From Nocardia colli (GTDB lineage Bacteria > Actinomycetota > Actinomycetes > Mycobacteriales > Mycobacteriaceae): a DNA stretch of 64,000 nucleotides. Shown piece after piece: positions 16,113-24,347 of the stretch (position 1 is its first letter; every line of letters begins with the position of its first letter). The stretch is taken from NCBI RefSeq assembly GCF_008704205.1, contig NZ_VXLC01000027.1:124001-188000 (forward strand), in the 5' to 3' direction. A program made the position numbers and the translations under genes. The notes beneath the pieces are model-generated. The model did not search any database. It saw only the letters and a list, made by a program, of their open reading frames with translations, and was not told where the DNA came from.

Positions 16113-16999
16113 CCATGACCACCACGCTGCCGGCGCCGGTCGCTGTCCCGACTGCCGAGGCCAAGGGGGCGCGCCGGAAGGACCTGTTGAACTGGGTCGC
16201 CGTGCACGCGTTCGCGATCGCCGCGGCGCTGCTGTTCCTGATGCCGTTCGTGTTCGTCTTCTTCACCTCGGTGATGTCGGACCGGCAGGCGCTCACCTCC
16301 GACCTGTGGCCCGCCGAGTGGCACTGGGGAAACTACGTAAAGGTCTGGGACACACCGGGATTCCTCACCTGGTGGCGCAACACGCTGGTGTACGCGGTGG
16401 CCGGCACCGCGCTGACGTTGCTGTCCAGCATTCCGGTCGCCTACGCGCTGGCCAAGTTTCGCTTCCGCGGCCGTAACCTGGCGCTGATGGCGGTGGTTTC
16501 GATGATGATGCTGCCGCCGCAGGTGACCGTCATCCCGATGTATCTGATCTGGGCCAAGCAGTTTCACCTCACCGGCTCGCTGTGGCCGCTGATCATCCCG
16601 CTGGCCTTCGGCGACGCCTTCTCCATCTTCCTGCTGCGCCAGTTCCTGCTGACCATCCCGAACGACTACCTGGAGGCCGCACGCATCGACGGCTGCGGCG
16701 AGCTGCGCATTCTGTTGCGGATCGTGCTGCCGATGGCCAAGCCGGCCATCGCGGCGGTCGCGCTGTTCCAGTTCTTCTATTGCTGGAACGACTATTTCGG
16801 CCCGCAGATCTATGCGAGCGAGAACCCGGGCGCGTGGACGTTGAGCTACGGCCTGGAGTCGTTCAAGAGCGCGCACCACACCAACTGGAACCTCACCATG
16901 GCCGCCACCCTGCTGGTGATGGCGCCGGTGATCATCCTGTTCTTCTTCGCACAGAAAGCCTTCATCGAAGGCGTGACACTGACAGGGGTCAAAGGCTGA
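16109..16999 (+). CDS. sugar ABC transporter permease (second)
   Basis: A 296-residue permease of the MalG type. ATG 16109 is favoured by GAGGTAGG nine bases upstream and by overlap with the mini-ORF stop; ATG 16088 would add seven residues. The first helix is in VHAFAIAAALLFLMPFVFVF, and the EAA loop is YLEAARIDGCGELRILLRIV, followed by LPMAKPAIAAVALFQF. It ends MTLTGVKG-like, in TGATG overlap with the GH4 gene, indicating tight coupling. Confidence 0.9.
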   Translation: MTMTTTLPAPVAVPTAEAKGARRKDLLNWVAVHAFAIAAALLFLMPFVFVFFTSVMSDRQALTSDLWPAEWHWGNYVKVWDTPGFLTWWRNTLVYAVAGTALTLLSSIPVAYALAKFRFRGRNLALMAVVSMMMLPPQVTVIPMYLIWAKQFHLTGSLWPLIIPLAFGDAFSIFLLRQFLLTIPNDYLEAARIDGCGELRILLRIVLPMAKPAIAAVALFQFFYCWNDYFGPQIYASENPGAWTLSYGLESFKSAHHTNWNLTMAATLLVMAPVIILFFFAQKAFIEGVTLTGVKG

Positions 17000-18285
17000 T
17001 GGGCGCACTCAAGATAGCCATAGTCGGTGGTGGTTCCACCTATACGCCGGAATTGATCGACGGATTCGCCCGTCTCCGTGCGAGTTTGCCGATCGATGAG
17101 GTGGTTCTCGTCGACCCGGCCGCGGACCGGCTGGAGTTGATCGCGGGTCTCGCGCGCCGGATCTTCGCGAAACAAGGACACACTGCGCGAGTCAGCACGG
17201 CCGCTTCGGTCGCGGACGGGGTCGACGGGGCCGATGCGGTGCTGCTCCAGCTGCGCATCGGCGGGCAGGCCGCGCGCAACGAGGACGAGACCTGGCCGCT
17301 CGAATGTGGTTGTGTCGGACAGGAAACGACGGGCGCCGGGGGACTGGCGAAGGCGCTGCGCACCGTTCCGGTCGTGCTGGAGATCGCCGAGCAGGTCCGC
17401 CGGGCCAACCCCGATGCCTGGATTATCGACTTCACCAACCCGGTCGGGATCGTCACCCGCGCACTGCAAGCGGCGGGGCACAAGGCGGTGGGACTGTGCA
17501 ACGTCGCCATCGGATTCCAGCGAAAGTTCGCCGCGCACTTGGGGGTTGATCCGGAGTGTATCCGGCTCGACCATGTCGGCCTCAATCACCTCACCTGGGT
17601 CCGCGGCGTCACCGTGCTCGACTATCCGGGCGCGGGCACCGGCCACGAGGCGTTACCCAAGCTCCTCGCCGGCTTCGGCGAGGAGATCGCCGCCGATGTA
17701 CGGCTGCCGCTTCCGTTGATCCAGCGGCTCGGCGTCGTCCCGTCGTACTACCTGCGCTACTTCTATCAGCACGACGTGGTGGTCGAGGAACTCGCGACGA
17801 AGGGCTCGCGCGCCGCCGAGGTCGCGGCCATCGAGCAGCAGCTGCTGACGATGTACGCCGACCCGACCTTGGACACCAAGCCCGAATTGCTCGGAACCCG
17901 CGGCGGCGCTTTCTATTCCGAGGCCGCCGTGCATCTGCTCGCCGCCCTGCTCGGCACCGGCGACACCGGCATCCAGGTGGTGAACACCCGCAACGACGGC
18001 ACCCTGCCGTTCCTGCCCGACGACGCGGTCGTCGAAGTGCCGGCGGAGGTGGGCGCCGCAGGGGTGCGCCCACTACCGCAACCACCGGTCGAACCCCTTT
18101 ACGCGGGCCTGATCGCCCACGTCACCGCCTACGAGCAGCTCGCGTTGCGGGCCGCGCTCGACGGTAGTCGCGACCGCGTTTTCGACGCGCTACTAGCTCA
18201 CCCGCTGGTCGGCCAGAACGAACTGGCCGATCAGCTGACCGACCGGCTGATCGCCCATAACCGCGCTTACCTGAGCTGGGTGTGA
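16999..18285 (+). CDS. glycoside hydrolase family 4 (6-phospho-beta-glucosidase type)
   Basis: A 428-residue NAD-dependent glycosidase. The Rossmann start reads ALKIAIVGGGSTYTPELIDG, typical of GH4. IDFTNPVGIVTRA and GLCNVAIGFQ carry the Asn and Cys of the active site, and VGLNHLTWVRGV carries the metal-binding His. GH4 enzymes need NAD, Mn and reducing conditions and cleave through an oxidation-elimination route. In this operon it probably hydrolyses the imported disaccharide (possibly phosphorylated, or an amino-sugar dimer), making the substrate for the kinase encoded next. The start overlaps the permease stop by one base. Confidence 0.88.
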   Translation: MGALKIAIVGGGSTYTPELIDGFARLRASLPIDEVVLVDPAADRLELIAGLARRIFAKQGHTARVSTAASVADGVDGADAVLLQLRIGGQAARNEDETWPLECGCVGQETTGAGGLAKALRTVPVVLEIAEQVRRANPDAWIIDFTNPVGIVTRALQAAGHKAVGLCNVAIGFQRKFAAHLGVDPECIRLDHVGLNHLTWVRGVTVLDYPGAGTGHEALPKLLAGFGEEIAADVRLPLPLIQRLGVVPSYYLRYFYQHDVVVEELATKGSRAAEVAAIEQQLLTMYADPTLDTKPELLGTRGGAFYSEAAVHLLAALLGTGDTGIQVVNTRNDGTLPFLPDDAVVEVPAEVGAAGVRPLPQPPVEPLYAGLIAHVTAYEQLALRAALDGSRDRVFDALLAHPLVGQNELADQLTDRLIAHNRAYLSWV

Positions 18286-18329
18286 TCATGCCGACAAACA
18301 CCGTGCACTGTTGGCGGGGGAAGCGTCTG

Positions 18330-19382
18330 ATGAAACTCCCACAGAATGAACAGGTTCCGGGCGTCCTGGCCATTGACGCAGGCAACAGCAAGACCGATGT
18401 GACCCTGGTCGGGCGCGACGGTTCGATCCTCGCGACCGCGCGCGGCGGCGGCTATCAGCCGCACCGGACCGGCGCGCGCAAGGCGATCGAGGGACTCAGC
18501 CCGCTGGTCGAGTCGGTTGCCCGGCAGGCCGGGCTGACCCGCGGCGGGATCCTTACCACCCGGGTCAGCGCCTGCATGGCCAATGTCGACCTGCCGATCG
18601 AGGAGCAGCGGATCCATGCCGCCATCGCGGCCCGGCCGTGGGGTCTGACCGTGGGCGTCGTCAACGACACCTTCGGTCTGCTCCGCGCCGGCACCGACGG
18701 CCCGCGCGGCGTGGCGGTGGTCTGCGGCGCGGGGATCAACTGTGTCGGTCTGCTGCCGGACGGCCGCACCGCCCGTTTCCCGGCTCTCGGTGTGCTGACC
18801 GGGGATTGGGGTGGCGGCGGCGGGATGGCGGCGGAGGCGATGTGGCACGCCGCGCGCGCCGAGGACGGGCGGGGCGAGCCGACCGCGTTGTCCGCGGCGA
18901 TCGGCGAGTACTTCGGCCTGGCCGGCGCCAATGCGGTGGCCGAGGCGATCCACCTCGGCGAGCTTCCGGAGAAGCGACTACACGAGCTGGTCCGCGTCCT
19001 GTTCACCACGGCCGAGGAGGGCGACCCGACGGCCCTGCGTCTGATCGATCGCCAGGCCGACGAGATCACCCGGCTCGCCTTCGTCGTCCTGCGCAAACTG
19101 GACATGCTCGACGAGCCGACCCCGGTCATCCTCGGCGGCGGCGTCCTCGCGGCCCGGCAGCCGCTGCTGATCGACAACGTGACGCGCAGGCTCGCCGCCG
19201 CGGCCCCCCTCGCCGAACCCCGAATCGTCGTCGCCCCACCGGTTCTCGGCGCCGCCCTGCTCGGCCTCGATCACCTCGGCGCGACTCCCGCCGCCCACGA
19301 ACGGCTCCGCGCCGCCTACCCGACCCTGCCCGCCACCGACGGCCGTCCCGAGTACCCCAGCGAAATGGGCCAGCCCGCTTGA
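18330..19382 (+). CDS. BadF/BadG/BcrA-type ATPase, probable N-acetylglucosamine kinase
   Basis: A 350-residue protein. ATG 18330 has GGGGGAAG seven bases upstream; a GTG at 18282 overlapping the GH4 stop and an ATG at 18288 are alternatives. The ASKHA phosphate-binding loops are VLAIDAGNSKTDVTLV, VAVVCGAGINCVGLLPDG and TGDWGGGGGMAAEAMWHA, and TPVILGGGVLAA is the adenosine loop. Together they fit the N-acetylglucosamine kinase branch. It would phosphorylate the monosaccharide released by the GH4 enzyme. It is the last gene of the sugar operon. Confidence 0.85.
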   Translation: MKLPQNEQVPGVLAIDAGNSKTDVTLVGRDGSILATARGGGYQPHRTGARKAIEGLSPLVESVARQAGLTRGGILTTRVSACMANVDLPIEEQRIHAAIAARPWGLTVGVVNDTFGLLRAGTDGPRGVAVVCGAGINCVGLLPDGRTARFPALGVLTGDWGGGGGMAAEAMWHAARAEDGRGEPTALSAAIGEYFGLAGANAVAEAIHLGELPEKRLHELVRVLFTTAEEGDPTALRLIDRQADEITRLAFVVLRKLDMLDEPTPVILGGGVLAARQPLLIDNVTRRLAAAAPLAEPRIVVAPPVLGAALLGLDHLGATPAAHERLRAAYPTLPATDGRPEYPSEMGQPA

Positions 19383-19397
19383 TCTTCCGGCGCAGGG

Positions 19398-20615
19398 CTA
19401 CGCGGTGACGGGCTGATCCCAGTCGATCGTGTGGCAATGAGTATGGCGGAACATGTCTTCCGGAGCGGGCAGGGCAGGCTGCCCGGCCGGCTTGCCCTGG
19501 GCCTTGGCCTTGTTCGCACCGCGGGCACCGTCAGCGATGGCTTCCACCCGCGGCCGGCGCAGGCCTTCGTAGGCGGCGAAGGCCTCGGCGATGGGAAGAT
19601 CGCGCAGGCAGCGGGCGAGTTCGACGGCGCTTTCGATGGCCAGCGAGGCCCCCTGGCCTGAGCTCGACGACGGTGCGTGCGCGGAATCACCGACCAGCAC
19701 GACCCGTCCGCGGTGCCAAATCGGCACGGACGGCATCAATTCCATCGGACCGACCACGGTCACGTCCTCGGGCACGGTGTGCGCGAGCAAGGTTTCGCCG
19801 GGGACATGTCCGGCGTACAACTCGCGCAGGCGGGCCAGCCACTCGGCCGGGGTGGTCGCGGTGGTTTCGGCACTGGTCAGCGGTTCGGTGCTCGGTAGGC
19901 CGGCGAACCAGACGATGTCGTTGCCGGTGGCGTCCGAGTCGACTGGCCCACCACGGCCGACACCGACATCCGCACCGGCCGGGACGCTGTAGTAGCCGAG
20001 AAAGGCACGGCCGAAGGCGAAATACATCATTCCGTCCTTGGTCGGCACACCGCTGCCGCGAGCGAGGCCGCCGAAGCTGAGGACGCCGCCGTACTCGGGT
20101 CCCGGTGCGTCGGCGTCGATGAGATTCCGTACGGTGGAACGGATTCCGTCCGCGCCGATCAGGATGTCGGCGGTCGCGATGCTGCCGTCGGTGAAGGTTG
20201 CGGTGACCGCGTCCGCGGTTTCGGCGACCGAAACCAGCTGCTTGCCGTACTCGAACCGCACTCCGTTCGCGGCCGCGTAATCGGCCAGGGCCCGGAAAAG
20301 CTGGGCGCGGGGCATGACTTTCGTGGCGGGCAGCTCCGGGAAGCCGGCGAACTCGGTGAAGATGTTGCCGTTGGCGTCGCCGAAGATCGAACCGGGGATG
20401 TCCAGCCCGATCGAGTCGATGGCCGCGCCTGCGCCGATGGCCCGCAACGCCTGCTGCCCGTTGGGCGCGAGGCTCAAGCCTGCGCCGATGCCGTCAGCGG
20501 CGACCGGATAGCGCTCGTAGACGGTCGCGTCGATGCCGGCCTTGCCGAGTGCCAGCGCGATCACCGACCCGGCGACCCCGCCGCCGATCACCAATGCCGT
20601 TTTTGCCTTGCTCAT
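19398..20615 (-). CDS. FAD-dependent monooxygenase
   Basis: A 405-residue class A flavoprotein hydroxylase with GGGAG eleven bases before its ATG. TALVIGGGVAGSVIALALGK is the Rossmann motif, DILIGADGIRSTVRN the DG motif that contacts FAD and NADPH, and GRVVLVGDSAHAPSSSSGQG the GD motif. These enzymes hydroxylate aromatic or polyketide substrates, or tetracycline-like drugs; the substrate is not evident. A 9-bp dyad sits about 50 bases upstream and suggests repression by a TetR- or MarR-type regulator not encoded next to it. Confidence 0.87.
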   Translation of the reverse strand: MSKAKTALVIGGGVAGSVIALALGKAGIDATVYERYPVAADGIGAGLSLAPNGQQALRAIGAGAAIDSIGLDIPGSIFGDANGNIFTEFAGFPELPATKVMPRAQLFRALADYAAANGVRFEYGKQLVSVAETADAVTATFTDGSIATADILIGADGIRSTVRNLIDADAPGPEYGGVLSFGGLARGSGVPTKDGMMYFAFGRAFLGYYSVPAGADVGVGRGGPVDSDATGNDIVWFAGLPSTEPLTSAETTATTPAEWLARLRELYAGHVPGETLLAHTVPEDVTVVGPMELMPSVPIWHRGRVVLVGDSAHAPSSSSGQGASLAIESAVELARCLRDLPIAEAFAAYEGLRRPRVEAIADGARGANKAKAQGKPAGQPALPAPEDMFRHTHCHTIDWDQPVTA

Positions 20616-20664
20616 TTCGTGCTCCCGATCCGTTGACCTTGTCCGGAGTCATAGTATCCAGATA

Positions 20665-20685
20665 ACTAGTTGCTTTGCAACTAGT
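20665..20685. promoter_or_regulatory. perfect 9-bp dyad upstream of the FAD monooxygenase gene
   Basis: ACTAGTTGC at 20665-20673 and GCAACTAGT at 20677-20685 form an exact inverted repeat with a 3-base spacer, in a short AT-rich patch 50-70 bases upstream of the minus-strand ATG at 20615. Its size suits a MarR- or TetR-type dimer. The divergent methyltransferase gene starts at 20793 and could share it. Confidence 0.6.
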
Positions 20686-20792
20686 GGGTTCGAGGTTGCG
20701 GATCTGGATGGGAGTGGGGTTTCTCTGCTGGGCGCTTGCCCGGATGCGGTATACCTCGTAGTACAGACCCCAACGCGCAAGGAGACTTCGGC

Positions 20793-21605
20793 GTGTCCGA
20801 TGGCCCGATCGATCTGCATACCGATATCGCGCATCCGGCTCGGATGTACGACTATTTCCTCGGCGGCAAGGACTCCTACGATGCCGACCGGGTGGCCGCT
20901 GAGCAGGCGCTACAAGACTTTCCGCACGTCCAGCTGACCGCTCGCACCAATCGCGAGTTCATGCGGCACGCCACTCGCTATCTCACCGAGCAGGGCATCC
21001 GGCAGTTCCTCGACATCGGCACCGGCATCCCGACCGCGCCGAACCTGCACCAGGTCGCCCAGGAGCAGGCGCCGGAGTCGCGGGTCGTCTATGTCGACAA
21101 CGACCCGATGGTGCTCGTGCACGCGCGGGCGCTGCTGGTGAGTTCGCCCGAGGGTCGCACCGCCTACATCCAGGCCGATGCCGCGGAACCGGAGGCCATC
21201 CTCGGCGCACCGGAACTGGCTGCGACCCTGGATCTTTCGCAGCCGGTCGCGGTATCCCTCATGGCGGTGATGCATTTCGTGCCCGGCGACGTCTATCAGA
21301 TGGTCAAGACGTTGCTCGAGCCGCTGGCACCCGGCTCCTACCTGGCAATGTCGCATGTCACAACGGATTTCGACGAAGGTGACAAGGACCCGCAGGGCAT
21401 GGCGCGGCTGTTGAAGGTCTACGCCAACCGCGGGATCCCGGTGCGCCCACGCTCCCGCGCCGAAGTCGCCCAATTCTTCGACGGACTCGAACTCGTAGAG
21501 CCCGGCGTCGAGGTGATCCACCGCTGGCGCAACGAGGGCATCGACCCCCCGCAGAGCTACGACAAGCGGATATCGCTCTACGGGGCGGTCGGCAAAAAGG
21601 TCTGA
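20793..21605 (+). CDS. SAM-dependent methyltransferase (DUF574 family)
   Basis: A 270-residue protein from GTG 20793, with AAGGAG eight bases upstream. It has the DUF574 hallmarks HPARMYDYFLGGKDSYDADR, QFLDIGTGIPTAPNLHQVAQ (SAM loop), RVVYVDNDPMVLVHARALL, FDEGD and GLELVEPGVEVIHRW. This family is greatly expanded in Nocardia and Streptomyces; substrates are mostly unknown. A second member is encoded at 24344-25171 on the other strand. Confidence 0.88.
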   Translation: MSDGPIDLHTDIAHPARMYDYFLGGKDSYDADRVAAEQALQDFPHVQLTARTNREFMRHATRYLTEQGIRQFLDIGTGIPTAPNLHQVAQEQAPESRVVYVDNDPMVLVHARALLVSSPEGRTAYIQADAAEPEAILGAPELAATLDLSQPVAVSLMAVMHFVPGDVYQMVKTLLEPLAPGSYLAMSHVTTDFDEGDKDPQGMARLLKVYANRGIPVRPRSRAEVAQFFDGLELVEPGVEVIHRWRNEGIDPPQSYDKRISLYGAVGKKV

Positions 21606-21618
21606 TCCGTCGAATCCG

Positions 21619-22353
21619 TCAGGGGCGCCAGGTGATTCGGCCGCCCTGGAAGTCCTGGGCCTTGCCGCCCTCGTAGTCGTATTCGTCGCCGGTGGGGTAG
21701 CCGTAGACGCCGTCCGCGCCGGCCCTGGCCTCCCAGCTGGTGCGGATGGATCCCCAGACGGCGTGCGCGCCGGTCTTCTGCGACCAGTAGATCGTGCCGT
21801 CGTTGAACAGGTTGTAGCGGCCGCCGCCCTTGGCCGGGGCCTCATCGGTGACCGGGAAGCCGAGCGGGCTGTTCTCCGCGCCGAGCGCGTACCACTTGTC
21901 CCGGATCACGCCGCTGACCTGATGGGCGGCGGTGCCGACGGACCAGTAGATCGAGCCGCCCTGGAAGTGGCTGAACCGGCCGGGCTTCGACGGAGTCGAC
22001 TGCTCGCTGGTGACGGGGTAGCGCAGGCCGCCGGTCTCCGCGCCGAGGCCGCGCCACTTGTCCAGGATCGGGCCGCCGAGCTCGTGCGCGCCGGTGTCGG
22101 GGTGCCAGTAGATCGCGGCGTTGTTCGCGAAGGTCTGGAACTTGCCGCCATTGGCGGCGTCGGCCTCGGGGGCGGTCGGGTCGCCGAGCGCGCCGCCGCC
22201 GGCCGCGTCGTATTCGGCCTCGATCGCGCCGCCGACCTCGAACGGGCCGATCGGGCGTGCGGTCGCGGTGCCCGCGGCGAGCAGCACCGCGAGGGCGACG
22301 GTTGCCGTGGCCAGCGTCGCGTTGCTGGAGCGGTGGGTACGAAGGCGGGCCAA
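21619..22353 (-). CDS. secreted LGFP-repeat protein (copy 1)
   Basis: A 244-residue protein starting at TTG 22353, preceded by GAGGAG. The signal peptide LATATVALAVLLAAGTATA is followed by GPFEVGGAIEAEYDAAGG and four LGFP-type repeats, each with a Tyr-Trp half (AAIYWHPDTGAHELGG, GSIYWSVGTAAHQVSG, GTIYWSQKTGAHAVWG) and a Leu-Gly or Tyr-Gly-x-Pro half (LRYPVTSEQ, PLGFPVTDE, VYGYPTGDE). LGFP repeats occur in envelope proteins of mycolate-containing bacteria and are thought to bind the cell wall. The gene is a close paralogue of the one immediately upstream. Confidence 0.88.
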   Translation of the reverse strand: MARLRTHRSSNATLATATVALAVLLAAGTATARPIGPFEVGGAIEAEYDAAGGGALGDPTAPEADAANGGKFQTFANNAAIYWHPDTGAHELGGPILDKWRGLGAETGGLRYPVTSEQSTPSKPGRFSHFQGGSIYWSVGTAAHQVSGVIRDKWYALGAENSPLGFPVTDEAPAKGGGRYNLFNDGTIYWSQKTGAHAVWGSIRTSWEARAGADGVYGYPTGDEYDYEGGKAQDFQGGRITWRP

Positions 22354-22447
22354 GAGGACTCCTCAGTCAGGCTTACACGGTGACAAGACAGGGCGGAGCG
22401 TTGGTAGGCGATGATGGCATGCGCCATCGACCGACGCGCCGAGCGGG

Positions 22448-23176
22448 TCAGGGTTGCCAGGTGATGCGGCCGCCCTGGAAGTCCTGGGCCTTGCCGTTCT
22501 GGTAGTCGTATTCGTCGCTGGTCGGGTAGCCGTAGCCGCCGTTGACGCCCGCCCTGGCCTCCCAGGTCGTGCGGATCGCGCCCCAGATCACGTGCGCGCC
22601 GGTCGCGGGGGACCAGTAGATGGCGCCGTCGTCGAACAGGTTGTAGCGGCCGTTGCTCTTGGCGGCGGCCTCATCGGTGATCGGGAAGCCGAGCGGGCTG
22701 TTCTCCCAGCCGTAGGCGCCCCACTTCTCCCGGATCGCGCCGCCGACCTGATGTGCGGCGGTGCCGAGGGACCAGTAGATCGAGCCGCCCTGGAAGTGGT
22801 TGTAGCGGCCGGCCTTCGCCGGAGTGGACTGCTCCCGGGTGACGGGGTAGCCGAGGAAGCCGTTCTCGAAGCCCAGGTTGCCCCATTTGTCGCGGATCGC
22901 GCCGCCGACCTGGTGCGCGCCGGTGGCGGGATGCCAGTAGATGGACGCGTTGCGTTCGAAGGCCTGGTACTTGCCGCCGCGGCCGGCGTCCGACTCCGGG
23001 TTGACCGGGTCACCGAAGAGCGCGCCGCCGCCGGCCTGGTCGTACTCGACCTCGATCGCCCCGCCGACATCGAAGGGGCCGATCGGCCGTCCGTCCGCGG
23101 TGCCCGCGGCGAGCAGGACCGCCAGCCCGGCGGTGGTCATGGTCAAGGCGGCTCGGGTGCGACTTAGGCGTGCCAA
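22448..23176 (-). CDS. secreted LGFP-repeat protein (copy 2)
   Basis: A 242-residue protein. The TTG at 23176 is chosen because it matches copy 1 exactly in position (LARL against MARL), with GGGAG seven bases upstream; an ATG six codons earlier has no such support. It has a signal peptide, then GPFDVGGAIEVEYDQAGG and the same four repeats (ASIYWHPATGAHQVGG, FLGYPVTREQ, GSIYWSLGTAAHQVGG, PLGFPITDE, AIYWSPATGAHVIWG, GGYGYPTSDE). Most of the protein is identical or conservatively changed relative to copy 1, and both end in AQDFQGGRITW, so the pair arose by tandem duplication. Role as for copy 1. Confidence 0.88.
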   Translation of the reverse strand: MARLSRTRAALTMTTAGLAVLLAAGTADGRPIGPFDVGGAIEVEYDQAGGGALFGDPVNPESDAGRGGKYQAFERNASIYWHPATGAHQVGGAIRDKWGNLGFENGFLGYPVTREQSTPAKAGRYNHFQGGSIYWSLGTAAHQVGGAIREKWGAYGWENSPLGFPITDEAAAKSNGRYNLFDDGAIYWSPATGAHVIWGAIRTTWEARAGVNGGYGYPTSDEYDYQNGKAQDFQGGRITWQP

Positions 23177-23327
23177 GAGAAACTCCCTATGCAAGTGGTC
23201 GTCGTAGGCGAAACGGTCGGTTCAGCTACTTGGGCGCGATGCAGCTGTGTCGTGCTATCCGACACCCGCCTATCGGTCGCGTCACCGTCACCGTTAGCCC
23301 GGCGGCTCCGGGACTAGGCTCGCGTTC

Positions 23328-24347
23328 ATGGTCGAGACGACGAGAATCGTGCTTGCTTCGCGCCCGGAGGGTGCTCCCACCGCGGCGAATTTCCGCACCG
23401 AGACGGCCGAGCTGCCGCCGCTCGACGAGGGGCAGGTGCTGTTGCGAACGTTGTATCTGTCCCTCGATCCGTACATGCGCGGGCGGATGAGTACGGCCGA
23501 GTCGTATGCGAAGCCGGTCGAGATCGGCGCTGTGATGGTCGGCGGGACGGTCGCCGAGGTGGTCGATTCGCGCGCCCCGGGTTTCGCCAAAGGTGATGTG
23601 GTGCTGGGGTATTCGGGGTGGCAGACCCACGACGTGGCGGACGCGTCGTATCTGCGCAAGCTCGATCCCGGCACCGCGCCGGTGTCGACCGCGCTCGGTG
23701 TGCTCGGCATGCCCGGGTTCACCGCGTACTCCGGTCTGCTGAAGATCGGCCAGCCGAAGGCGGGGGAGACCGTCGTGGTCGCCGCCGCCACCGGGCCGGT
23801 CGGTTCGGCGGTCGGGCAGATCGCCAAGGTCAAGGGCGCCCGCGCGGTCGGCATCGCGGGTGGTCCGAAGAAGTGCGCGTACCTGATCGATGAATTCGGC
23901 TTCGACGCCGCGATCGACCACCGCGCCCCCGATTTCGCCGAACAGTTGAAGGCCGCGGTGCCCGACGGCATCGACGTCTACTTCGAAAACGTCTCCGGCC
24001 CGGTCGCCGAGGCGGTGTATCCGCTGCTCAATACCTATGCGCGTGTCCCGGTCTGCGGTCTCATCGCCAACTACAACTCCGCCGGCGCCGCCGACGGCCC
24101 GGATCAGCTGCCCGCCTTCTACGGCCGGATCCTGATCAAGAGCCTCACCATCCGCGGCTTCATCCAGACCGAGTTCGTCCGCGAGCTCTACCCGGATTTC
24201 CTGCGGGATATGGCCGGCTGGATCGCCGACGGCAGCGTCAACTACCTCGAGGACGTCACCGAGGGCCTGGACAATGCCCCCGACGCATTCTTCGGCATGC
24301 TCGAGGGCCGCAACTTCGGCAAGGTCGTGGTGAAGGTCGCCGACTAG
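23328..24347 (+). CDS. NADP-dependent MDR oxidoreductase (alkenal/enone reductase type)
   Basis: A 339-residue zinc-less medium-chain reductase. The N-terminal half has YLSLDPYMRGRMS, characteristic of the leukotriene B4 12-hydroxydehydrogenase / CurA branch. The nucleotide loop is VVVAAATGPVGSAVGQIAKV (an AxxGxxG variant), followed by ARAVGIAGGPKKCAYL and DVYFENVSGPVAEAVYPLL. Enzymes of this group reduce the double bond of alpha,beta-unsaturated aldehydes and ketones with NADPH. The gene is convergent with the second methyltransferase gene and their stop codons overlap in a shared CTAG. Confidence 0.88.
   Translation: MVETTRIVLASRPEGAPTAANFRTETAELPPLDEGQVLLRTLYLSLDPYMRGRMSTAESYAKPVEIGAVMVGGTVAEVVDSRAPGFAKGDVVLGYSGWQTHDVADASYLRKLDPGTAPVSTALGVLGMPGFTAYSGLLKIGQPKAGETVVVAAATGPVGSAVGQIAKVKGARAVGIAGGPKKCAYLIDEFGFDAAIDHRAPDFAEQLKAAVPDGIDVYFENVSGPVAEAVYPLLNTYARVPVCGLIANYNSAGAADGPDQLPAFYGRILIKSLTIRGFIQTEFVRELYPDFLRDMAGWIADGSVNYLEDVTEGLDNAPDAFFGMLEGRNFGKVVVKVAD

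Noticed and set aside
24344..24347. Overlapping stop codons of the MDR reductase and methyltransferase genes sharing CTAG
   Set aside because: Convergent overlap of a few bases is ordinary compaction and needs no special explanation.
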